This document shows, in pieces, positions 7,823 to 14,687 of a stretch of 64,000 bases of DNA. The position numbers were made by a program, and so were the translations under genes. A model generated the notes under the pieces. It saw nothing but the letters and a program-made list of their open reading frames with translations. It did no database searches and was not told where the DNA came from. Every line of letters starts with the position of its first letter. Positions within the stretch are counted from its first letter, which is position 1. The stretch comes from Paraburkholderia sp. BL23I1N1 (GTDB lineage: Bacteria; Pseudomonadota; Gammaproteobacteria; Burkholderiales; Burkholderiaceae), in NCBI RefSeq assembly GCF_003610295.1, contig NZ_RAPV01000001.1:2232001-2296000 (forward strand), read 5' to 3'.

Positions 7823-9473
7823 GTTCTTCTCCTGACTTCTTATGGCGGAAATAGTCCCGAACGCGTGCCAGCACGATGCGGCGGACGAGTGTCTCGGCCA
7901 GCACCTGGTCGATGAACAGGCGATCTTGCGGTGGCAGCTTCGCAAGCGGCTGCGCCAGATCGTCGGCGATCGCGAGCTTGGCCGCGATCGCGCTGGGGAA
8001 CCGGTATTCGTGCGCGTCGGCATCGAACGGCTGATGCGGCAACGGCGTGGGTGTCGTCGCGGAAGGCGCGAGCCGAACATCGTCGCCGGCAAGCGCGGCG
8101 ATCGGTAAGCCGAGCTGGTCAGCCAGCGAGCGGATACGGTCAGCGCGTTCGTCGGCCTTGCCGCGTTTGAATGCGCGATAGCGATGCAGCGGGATCGGGC
8201 CGGACACCGGGTAGTACGGGCCGAATCGCTCGCCGTCGAACTCGGCATACAGTTCATCGTCGAACAGCCCCCACAGCAGCACCACCGTCTCGCCGGCCAT
8301 GTCGGGTTCGACCTCGTAAGCGGTGCCGTCGATGATGATGCGCGCATCAATGCCGACCTTGCGCCGCTCCGGTTCGCGGGCGAAACGGCAGAATTGCTCC
8401 CATGTGCACATGTCCCGGATGCCCTCCGCCGGCAGGCGGGCGAGCCAGTCCTCCAGGCGCGAGTGCTTTTCGGACCGGTGCCGCTGATCGTTGTAGCGCA
8501 GCAGATAGCGCAACAGCCACTCGTTCGCCTGCGCCTCGGTTTCCGGCTTGTGGAAGTGGTACAGCGTTTCGTGCGCTTCCTTGACGGTACGAAACGGCCG
8601 CTCGACCTTGCCTTTCGAGCGCGCCGTCGTGCGCCTGCCGTCCTTGCCGGCGGGGAGGTGCGTCTGCCATTCGATGTCGAGCGCCTGCATGACGTTCTGG
8701 AACACCCGGCTTTTCGCGACCGGGCCATTGTCCAGATAGATCATCTTCGGCCGGCCCTGAAACGGGAAACCCGGATCGGCTTTCGGGGCCATCGCGTTGA
8801 ACAGGAAACGCAGCGCCGATTCCGCATCCTCGCCGTACACGCAGCGGTATTCCTGGTAGGCGGTACCGCTACGATCGTCGACCACGCTGAACAGCATCAG
8901 GGTCGGCTCGCCTTTGGTCGGGTCGATCCAGTCTGGACGGTCGATGTGCTTCAGATCGGAGGGCGACAGATCGAACTGCCAGCAGTCATTGCTGCGTTCG
9001 GCCTGGAAGCGCACTGCGGGCGGCTGCCGCAACAGATGCGGCTGATCGAGCCGCAGCGCTGACAGGTAATGGTTGATCGTCGGTACGCGCAGCACTCCCC
9101 TGGGCGCCTTGACCAGGCCCTGCACGGTTTCGACGCCGTAGTCCTCCAGCAACTCGATCGCCCGTTTGGTCGAGAGGTGCCGCCCCTGCTTGTTCGTGGT
9201 CCGTAATTTGAGCGCCGCGATCAGTTCGCAATAGCGCTCCAGTTCTGCCTGCTGCAACACGCGCGGTTTGCCGTAGTCAGCCCGATGTGCGGAATGTGGC
9301 TGCTGGAAACGATGCAACGCGCGATACACTCTGGTCGGGGACACGCCATACAGCTCGGCAACCGCCGCGACCTGGGCGGCCCGCTCGGGGCTTTTGTGCG
9401 GCAGACGGTCGAGCCGCTGCCGCAGTTGCATCAGCGAGTCGGGCGGAATCGCCTTACGCCGCCCGCTGGGCAT
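7812..9473 (-). CDS. DDE (RNase H-fold) transposase, TniA/Mu-type
   Basis: The product has 553 aa. An N-terminal helix-turn-helix region (about 30-60, VAELYGVSPTRVYRALHRF) is followed by an rve-type integrase core with D168 (CWQFDLSPSD), D248 (IYLDNGP) and E291 (KGKVERPFR). The C-terminal half carries a Mu-type β-barrel stretch (IIIDGTAYEVEPDMAGETVVLLWG). Size, the partner ATPase and a resolvase recall the Tni system of Tn402/Tn5053-type transposons or IS481-annotated elements, but the ends differ, so the family is left open. The first 20 nt overlap the resolvase gene, giving a three-gene operon. Confidence 0.88.
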   Translation of the reverse strand: MPSGRRKAIPPDSLMQLRQRLDRLPHKSPERAAQVAAVAELYGVSPTRVYRALHRFQQPHSAHRADYGKPRVLQQAELERYCELIAALKLRTTNKQGRHLSTKRAIELLEDYGVETVQGLVKAPRGVLRVPTINHYLSALRLDQPHLLRQPPAVRFQAERSNDCWQFDLSPSDLKHIDRPDWIDPTKGEPTLMLFSVVDDRSGTAYQEYRCVYGEDAESALRFLFNAMAPKADPGFPFQGRPKMIYLDNGPVAKSRVFQNVMQALDIEWQTHLPAGKDGRRTTARSKGKVERPFRTVKEAHETLYHFHKPETEAQANEWLLRYLLRYNDQRHRSEKHSRLEDWLARLPAEGIRDMCTWEQFCRFAREPERRKVGIDARIIIDGTAYEVEPDMAGETVVLLWGLFDDELYAEFDGERFGPYYPVSGPIPLHRYRAFKRGKADERADRIRSLADQLGLPIAALAGDDVRLAPSATTPTPLPHQPFDADAHEYRFPSAIAAKLAIADDLAQPLAKLPPQDRLFIDQVLAETLVRRIVLARVRDYFRHKKSGEEHAS

Positions 9474-10029
9474 TGCGTTCCGCCTCGGTCAGGTAGTTGT
9501 ACAACGTCGAGCGGCCAATGCCCATCAGCCGGCAGATTTCTTCGACAGTGTGGCGGCGCTCGTGGTAAAGCTGCATCGCCAGTTCCTGTCTGGCCGGATC
9601 GAGCCTCTTCTTGCGTCCGCCTTTATGGCCGCGTGCGCGGGCCGCCGACAGGCCGGCGCGGGTGCGTTCGCGGATGAGGTTGCGCTCGAACTCCGCCAGG
9701 GCGCCGAACAGGTGAAATACGAGGCGGCCACCGATCGATGCGGTGTCAATGCTCTCCTGCAAGCTGCGCAGGCCGACGCCCGCGGCATCAAGTCGCTCGA
9801 CCAGGTAAATCAGATCCTTCAACGAACGCCCGAGCCGGTCCAGCCGCCATATCACGACCGTGTCACCGGATCGCAACACGGCAAGCAGCGCGGTCAATCC
9901 CGTGCGTTCGGCTTTCGCCCCGCTTGCGGTGTCTTCGAAGACGCGTTCACACCCGGCCGTGGCCAACGCATCGCGTTGCAGGTCGAGATGCTGGTCGTCC
10001 GTCGAGACACGAGCGTATCCGATCAACAT
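9454..10029 (-). CDS. Serine recombinase (resolvase/invertase family)
   Basis: The 191-aa resolvase has the catalytic serine in YARVST (S9), the conserved DRLGRS motif, the IRERTRAGL helix and a C-terminal helix-turn-helix (HTVEEICRLMGIGRSTLYNYL). Such enzymes resolve cointegrates formed by replicative transposition, acting at a res site normally next to the gene. A 30-bp candidate site lies 14 bp upstream of the ATG. It is the first gene of the transposition operon and overlaps the transposase gene by 20 nt. Confidence 0.92.
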   Translation of the reverse strand: MLIGYARVSTDDQHLDLQRDALATAGCERVFEDTASGAKAERTGLTALLAVLRSGDTVVIWRLDRLGRSLKDLIYLVERLDAAGVGLRSLQESIDTASIGGRLVFHLFGALAEFERNLIRERTRAGLSAARARGHKGGRKKRLDPARQELAMQLYHERRHTVEEICRLMGIGRSTLYNYLTEAERNAQRAA

Positions 10030-10042
10030 ACGATTTCCAGCT

Positions 10043-10072
10043 TGTCCGCTGAAAATTCAGCATAGTCGGACA
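10043..10072. promoter_or_regulatory. Candidate res site (resolvase-binding)
   Basis: TGTCCG and CGGACA form an inverted pair separated by 18 bp, with a second palindrome (gctgaaaattcagc) inside. The 30-bp size and the location immediately upstream of the resolvase ATG fit a crossover subsite. This is an inference from position and symmetry only. Confidence 0.55.
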
Positions 10073-10096
10073 TTGAAAAATGGAAACTGATCCTGG

Positions 10097-10552
10097 ATGC
10101 TTTTTACAAGGCTTCCCGCGATACCGGGCTCCCGGCTACTCGGCATCCATCAAACCATCGTTTGCTGGACCTGGCTGGAAACTGTAACCGATACTACATG
10201 GCTGAGTACCGTGCACCACGACGACCACACCGCGGCAGGCTTTGTTCTCGTGATCCTGGGGATGATGGTTGGCTTCTTCGCAGGAACGCGAACACGGGAA
10301 TACGGCATGATCGGCTTCGGCGGCATGATGGGTCTCGTCGCCTATCTGATCCTTGAGGCGTGGGGCTGGCCTGTGCTGATTGGGGTGTGGGTCGCCCTGA
10401 TCGCGGCGCAATGGGCCATGGATGCTATCAAAGGACGTCGCAAGAACGGCTTCGCCGTCAACGCGACCGTAAGCCATGTGACGTGTCCCAGCCCTGTCAG
10501 GCAACCGCCCCGGCCTTGCAACCGCAAGCCGCAAGCGGCAGCACGTTGGTGA
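10097..10552 (+). CDS. Possible small membrane protein, unrecognised
   Basis: An open frame of 151 codons. Only its middle looks protein-like: two or three hydrophobic segments (AAGFVLVILGMMVGFF, MIGFGGMMGLVAYLIL, VLIGVWVALIAAQWAM) followed by a basic DAIKGRRKN. The first about 40 and last about 30 codons look non-native, and the true start may be internal. It lies between the resolvase and a clipped inner transposon end, so it is either a passenger or a remnant. No family recognised. Confidence 0.35.
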   Translation: MLFTRLPAIPGSRLLGIHQTIVCWTWLETVTDTTWLSTVHHDDHTAAGFVLVILGMMVGFFAGTRTREYGMIGFGGMMGLVAYLILEAWGWPVLIGVWVALIAAQWAMDAIKGRRKNGFAVNATVSHVTCPSPVRQPPRPCNRKPQAAARW

Positions 10553-10797
10553 AAGTGCCGGACATCGCCTTCAAGGGCATGTCAGTCGTCGAAGTCCTCG
10601 TAAAGGAAGGCGATACGGTCGAAGCCGAGCAGTCGCTCGTCTCGCTCGAATCCGACAAGGCGGCGATCGACGTGCCAAGTCCGGTCGCCGGCGTCGTCAA
10701 GCAGTTGAAGCTGAAGGTCGGCGATGCCGTGTCGGAATGCGTCCCGATTCTCGCGCTGGAGAGCGCAGGCGCCCCCGCGAAGCAGGAAGCATCGTAG
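10501..10797 (+). pseudogene. Lipoyl-domain fragment (2-oxoacid dehydrogenase E2- or LpdA-type)
   Basis: The frame encodes an Ala/Gln/Pro linker and then a full lipoyl domain: VKVPDIAFKGMSVVEVLVKEGD... with the lipoylation lysine in LESDKAAIDVPSP and a closing KVGDAVSECVPILALE. It stops at 10797 without the catalytic or subunit-binding domains of E2 or the flavoprotein part of LpdA. Linker plus lipoyl domain match the inside of an aceF/lpd-type gene, so this is a cut-out piece left between transposon segments. A free-standing lipoyl carrier is unlikely, as no start or ribosome-binding site stands out. Confidence 0.7.
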
Positions 10798-10865
10798 CCG
10801 GCGGCTCAAAAGCCGTCCGATGCGTCTGATCCAGCCGGTTGCAAACAATATGAGCAGGCGGAAAT

Positions 10866-10950
10866 GGAATGCAAGCACGGTTGCAGATAGTGCGAGCACG
10901 CGCCCTCCGGCAGTTGCAGTTATTTCGAGCCGGAAACTGCGTCGATTGCA
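10866..10950. repeat. Inner, clipped copy of the transposon end
   Basis: Read on the minus strand, this block matches the left end from the tgcaat box inward (ctgctcgaaataactgcaactg, gcgtgctcgcactatctgcaac, tgcttgcattcc). The outermost about 33 bp of the end, including the terminal TG, are missing. It probably marks the distal end of the left-hand transposon copy (6677 to about 10950), which was inactivated when the larger unit formed. Confidence 0.75.
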
Positions 10951-11216
10951 GCCTTGCGCTTCTGGTCGCGCGGAACTGCGGCGTGCTGTTCCGTCCGCAT
11001 CCCTTCGTCTCCGCCAGCAATGGCGGTGGAGCCCCGCAGAGTCAAGGCTCTGCGAGATCTGCGTTGGGCTTTCGTCTTCATCATCATACGGCTCACGTTT
11101 CTGCCAGCTGTTGATCTCACCTTGCTGCCCTTATCGCGGCAAAACCCACTTTCGAAGGGTAAACGATAATTTTGGCTCTATTGACTCAAGGTGAATTACT
11201 GATACCATCAATTCAT
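10951..11216. other. Unassigned stretch between transposon remnant and pic operon
   Basis: About 265 bp with no gene I can support; frames in both strands are short and basic. A possible promoter for the ferredoxin operon lies at its end: TTGACT at 11182-11187 and taccat at 11204-11209 (16-bp spacer), weak by sequence. Confidence 0.35.
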
Positions 11217-11228
11217 CAGCATACTGAT
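11217..11228. promoter_or_regulatory. Probable PicR operator upstream of the PicB/PicA operon
   Basis: TCAGCATACTGA is a 12-bp near-palindrome 19 bp before the ferredoxin ATG. The same pattern occurs before picC (19232-19243) and before the second transporter gene (27458-27469). I recall that PicR of Alcaligenes faecalis binds a TCAG-N4-CT type motif, which agrees. Placement between the likely promoter and the start suggests repression relieved by a pathway compound. Confidence 0.75.
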
Positions 11229-11247
11229 CAATTATCAAGGCAAAGCG

Positions 11248-11553
11248 ATGACACTCAAATTCGCAGCAAATCTTGACGATCTGAACCCGGATGAGCCTTA
11301 CGCGGCAACGGTCGACAAGGAGCAGATCGCGCTGTACCTCGTAGATGGCGAGGTCTATGCGACGCACAACGTGTGCACGCATCAGTTTGCGCTGCTTAGC
11401 GACGGTTTCCTCGAGGACGGATGCATTGAGTGCCCGCTTCATCAGGGGAAATTCGACGTGAAGACCGGCGCCGCGCTTTGTGCGCCGGTGACCGCTTCAA
11501 TCAGGACTTACAAGGTTCAGGTGGAAGGCGGTGCGGTGATGGTTGAACTCTGA
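11248..11553 (+). CDS. Rieske-type ferredoxin, electron carrier of PicB (6-hydroxypicolinate 3-monooxygenase)
   Basis: The 101-aa protein is a single Rieske domain with C43-T-H45 and C62-P-L-H65 binding a [2Fe-2S] cluster. It should shuttle electrons from the reductase encoded 36 bp downstream to the oxygenase. It is the first gene of a run of seven same-direction genes (ferredoxin, reductase, oxygenase α and β, PicA large, FAD, FeS). In A. faecalis JQ135 the four-component PicB oxidises 6-hydroxypicolinate to 3,6-dihydroxypicolinate; assignment here is by gene set and context. The numbering of PicB components is left open. Confidence 0.88.
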   Translation: MTLKFAANLDDLNPDEPYAATVDKEQIALYLVDGEVYATHNVCTHQFALLSDGFLEDGCIECPLHQGKFDVKTGAALCAPVTASIRTYKVQVEGGAVMVEL

Positions 11554-11589
11554 GCTCCATACCTTTTTGACTACGCCAGGAATCCGAAA

Positions 11590-12816
11590 GTGGAAACGAT
11601 TTTGATCGTCGGCGCCGGACAGGCAGGCGGCCGCGCAGCCGAAACGCTGAGGGCGCAGGGCTTCGAGGGCTCGGTCCTGCTCGTCGGTGATGAACAGCAC
11701 AGGCCGTACGAGCGGCCTGCGTTGTCAAAGACGGTGCTGACGACAGCGGACGATAACGAATGCTTCGACGCGTGGCTACATTCGAGCGACTTCTACGCCA
11801 CCAGAAAGATCGACTGGATCGCAGACGGTGTCGAAAGACTGGATGTGACACGCCGCACTGCGATGCTCAGGAGTGGGCGAAGCATCAGCTTCGACAAATG
11901 CCTGCTGACTACAGGCGGCCGCGCGCGCCACCTGCCCGGCACGCCTGACAGTCGCCACGTATTCACGCTGCGTACGCTGCCGGACGCGATGCGGGTACGG
12001 GAGCGCATGGTCGGCGCGAGTTCGGTGGCCGTCATCGGCGGCGGCTTCCTTGGGCTTGAGTTCGCAGCAAGCGCAAGGGCGCGCGGAATCGATGTCACCG
12101 TGGTTGAAGCGGGCGAGCAATTACTGGAGCGCGCGTTGCCGCGCGAATTCTCGGAGCGTTTGCGCGCCAGGCACGAACAGAACGGCGTGAAGTTCATGCT
12201 GGGTGCCAGGCTGATTGCCTCGGTGGAACATGCGCCTAGGGTAACGCTGAGCTTTGCCGACCATGCATCGCAGCGGTTCGATTTCGTGGTGGTTGCCATT
12301 GGGCAGCAGCCGAATGAAGAGCTCGCCAAAGCGTCCGGCCTGGAGACAGGCAACGGCATACATGTTGATGCGCATTGCCGGACTTCGGGCGCTGATGTCT
12401 ACGCCGCGGGGGATTGTGCAAATTTCCCATTTGGAGTGTCCGGAAGACGCCTGCGCCTCGAATCATGGCAGAACGCGCAAGACCAGGCGATTGTTGCCGC
12501 GCGCAACATGCTGGGCGAGTCGATTGAATATCGGCCGAGCCCCTGGTTCTGGACAGATCAGTATGACTGGAACGTACAGATGCTAGGAATGCTAGACGGC
12601 CCAATAGAGCAATGGATCGAGCGCCGGGTATCGAGCGAAAAGGTCCTGCTGATGGGCTTGCGCAACAACGTCATTGTGTATGCGCTCGCAGTCAATAACG
12701 GCGGCGAACTGCGTGCGATTCGCCGTCTCGTTGAGGAGGCGGCTCAGGTCGACCCCGAGGCCCTCGTGGACCTGAACGTCAAGTTGCGACAACTTGAACG
12801 GAAAGCTCACTCGTAA
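11590..12816 (+). CDS. FAD/NAD(P)H-dependent ferredoxin reductase of PicB
   Basis: The 408-aa protein belongs to the BphA4/HcaD-type ferredoxin reductases. Marks are an FAD-binding GAGQAGG (8-14), an NAD(P)H-binding GGGFLGLE (about 150-157) and the second FAD motif YAAGDCANFP (271-280). It should pass electrons from NAD(P)H to the Rieske ferredoxin encoded just upstream. The chosen GTG start leads directly into the METILIVGAG strand, as in relatives. It is followed after 18 bp by the oxygenase large subunit, so all PicB components are in one operon. Confidence 0.9.
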   Translation: METILIVGAGQAGGRAAETLRAQGFEGSVLLVGDEQHRPYERPALSKTVLTTADDNECFDAWLHSSDFYATRKIDWIADGVERLDVTRRTAMLRSGRSISFDKCLLTTGGRARHLPGTPDSRHVFTLRTLPDAMRVRERMVGASSVAVIGGGFLGLEFAASARARGIDVTVVEAGEQLLERALPREFSERLRARHEQNGVKFMLGARLIASVEHAPRVTLSFADHASQRFDFVVVAIGQQPNEELAKASGLETGNGIHVDAHCRTSGADVYAAGDCANFPFGVSGRRLRLESWQNAQDQAIVAARNMLGESIEYRPSPWFWTDQYDWNVQMLGMLDGPIEQWIERRVSSEKVLLMGLRNNVIVYALAVNNGGELRAIRRLVEEAAQVDPEALVDLNVKLRQLERKAHS

Positions 12817-12834
12817 CGCATCCAGGAGAGTACT

Positions 12835-14127
12835 TTGTATTCGTCAGAGACGGTAATTGGGCTTGGTACGCCGAGCGTCAAAAATAAGCCCATCGAGCAA
12901 CTGGTCTGGCCGGAAGAAGGCCTTCACGCTATCCCAGACTGGGTCTATACGAGCGACGATGTGTACGCTCGCGAGGTTGAGCGGATCTTTCAGGGCCGTA
13001 CCTGGAACTTCGTTGCACTGGAGGCTGAAGTGCCCAACAGCGGGGACTACAAACGTTCGTATGTAGGTCCGACGCCGGTGGTCGTCTCACGCGCAGAAGA
13101 TGGTTCCATCCATGTGTTCGAAAACCGCTGCGCCCATCGTGGCGCCGAATTCTGTCGCCACACGCGCGGCAACAATGCGGAATTCGTTTGCCCGTATCAC
13201 CAGTGGTCCTATGACCTGAAAGGGAACCTGCAAGGTATTCCGTTCAAACGGGGTGTGAACAAGCTCGGCGGAATGCCGCGCGACTTCCGTAATGAGGACC
13301 ACGGTCTCAAGAAGCTTGCTGTCACGACGCGCAATGGGGTGGTCTTCGCCTCTTTCACGCACGACATGGAGCCTATTGAGGACTACCTCACGCCAGAAAT
13401 CCTGAGAGATTTCGACACCGTCTTCAACGGCAAGAAGCTGCGCATCCTCGGGTTTTACAAGAACGAGCTGCCATGCAACTGGAAGATGTACCACGAGAAT
13501 CTGAAGGATCCGTACCACGCAACGCTGCTGCACTCCTTCCTGGTGGTGTTCGGCTTGCTGGTTGCAGGAAACCGCTCGGCGATGGTGGCCGATAGTAAAT
13601 ACGGCATACACGGCACGATGGCGTCGGCCAAAAGCGATTCACTCTATGCAACTGTGGACGCCGACAAGAAGAAAGAAATGCGCTCGTTCCACGAGGGTAT
13701 GGTCCTCAAGGATGAGCGGTTCCTTGAGTACGTCAAGGAGTTTGACTCCGAATGGTCGGTGACAATGCAGACGATCTGGCCGAACCTGATTGTCCAGCGT
13801 GAAATGAATACCTTGGGGGTGCGGCATATCGTTCCGAATGGTCCGAACAGCATGGTGATGCTGTGGACGATGTTCGGATACGAAGACGACACCGAAGAGA
13901 CCACGCGTCACCGGCTGCGCCAGGGCAACCTGATGGGGCCGGCTGGATTCCTCGGTCTCGAGGACAACGAAGCCATGAAGTTTGTGCAGGAAGGCGTGCG
14001 TCGCTCCGTAACCGATCGCAGCGTGCTCAAACTCGACAGTGAAAAAATTGGAACTGCGGACAATCTGATTTCGGAAGCTGCAATTCGCGCGATGTACAAA
14101 CACTACCGTGAAGTGATGGGGTTTTAA
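12835..14127 (+). CDS. Rieske non-heme iron oxygenase large (α) subunit, PicB-like
   Basis: The 430-aa subunit has the Rieske cluster ligands C99-x-H101 and C119-x2-H122. The mononuclear iron site is H228 and H233 (DPYHATLLH) with D377 (LEDNEA), and D225 can bridge to the neighbouring cluster. It should add one hydroxyl to the ring of 6-hydroxypicolinate. The start is TTG at 12835: AGGAG at 12823-12827 sits seven bases ahead, and no better ATG precedes the conserved region. The stop codon abuts the ATG of the β subunit with no gap. The exact substrate is inferred from the surrounding picA and picC genes. Confidence 0.9.
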   Translation: MYSSETVIGLGTPSVKNKPIEQLVWPEEGLHAIPDWVYTSDDVYAREVERIFQGRTWNFVALEAEVPNSGDYKRSYVGPTPVVVSRAEDGSIHVFENRCAHRGAEFCRHTRGNNAEFVCPYHQWSYDLKGNLQGIPFKRGVNKLGGMPRDFRNEDHGLKKLAVTTRNGVVFASFTHDMEPIEDYLTPEILRDFDTVFNGKKLRILGFYKNELPCNWKMYHENLKDPYHATLLHSFLVVFGLLVAGNRSAMVADSKYGIHGTMASAKSDSLYATVDADKKKEMRSFHEGMVLKDERFLEYVKEFDSEWSVTMQTIWPNLIVQREMNTLGVRHIVPNGPNSMVMLWTMFGYEDDTEETTRHRLRQGNLMGPAGFLGLEDNEAMKFVQEGVRRSVTDRSVLKLDSEKIGTADNLISEAAIRAMYKHYREVMGF

Positions 14128-14637
14128 ATGCTGCCAGGATTCGAAAAGAAGCCAATTGCACACGACAAGGCACTTGCTGCGCGCGCAGCCGTGGAAGATT
14201 TCCATGCCGAATATTGTGCGGTGCTCGACGGGGGCGACGTTGAGCGGTGGCCGGACTTTTTCACGGAAAACTGTCTTTACCGGGTGACCGAGTACGAAAA
14301 TGCCGCCCTCGGGTTTCCGGCCGGCCTGGTCTACGCCGAAGGTCGGGACATGCTGCGCGACCGCGCAGTAGCTATTTCCAGAACGCAGATGTTTGCGCCG
14401 CGACAGATGCTGCATTTCGTCACCAACGTTCGGATTCTTGACGTGACAGACGAAGAAATCATTGCTCAGAGCAACTACATGTTGATGCAGACCCTCGTCG
14501 AAGGTGCGACTTGTCTGCATCAGGCCGGTCGGCTTTTTGACCGCTTTGCTCGAAAGGGCAATGAGCTGCTTCTGAAGGAACGGCAGGCGATTTATGACAC
14601 GGCGATGATTGCGAACGATCTGGCTTATCCTGTTTGA
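14128..14637 (+). CDS. Ring-hydroxylating oxygenase small (β) subunit, PicB-like
   Basis: The 169-aa protein has the NTF2/SnoaL-type fold signature of oxygenase β subunits, e.g. RAAVEDFHAEYCAVLDGGDVERWPDFFTENCLYRV at the N-terminus and a C-terminal ELLLKERQAIYDTAMI. Such subunits are structural and complete an α3β3 hexamer. It starts immediately after the α-subunit stop and is followed after a 50-bp gap by the PicA large subunit. Confidence 0.88.
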   Translation: MLPGFEKKPIAHDKALAARAAVEDFHAEYCAVLDGGDVERWPDFFTENCLYRVTEYENAALGFPAGLVYAEGRDMLRDRAVAISRTQMFAPRQMLHFVTNVRILDVTDEEIIAQSNYMLMQTLVEGATCLHQAGRLFDRFARKGNELLLKERQAIYDTAMIANDLAYPV

Positions 14638-14687
14638 AGGCGTGATCGGAGAATGTTAATGGCGGGCTACAAACCAGGGGGATGCTT

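Noticed and set aside
7823..8728. Long N-terminal extension of the transposition ATPase frame
   Set aside because: Arg/Ser-rich shadow of the transposase gene; the ATPase begins at 7822 by family match.
6677..10950. Calling the left arm Tn402/Tn5053 or Tn7
   Set aside because: The gene set recalls Tni systems, but terminal repeats, missing tniQ and a possible 6-bp duplication do not fit; the family is left open.
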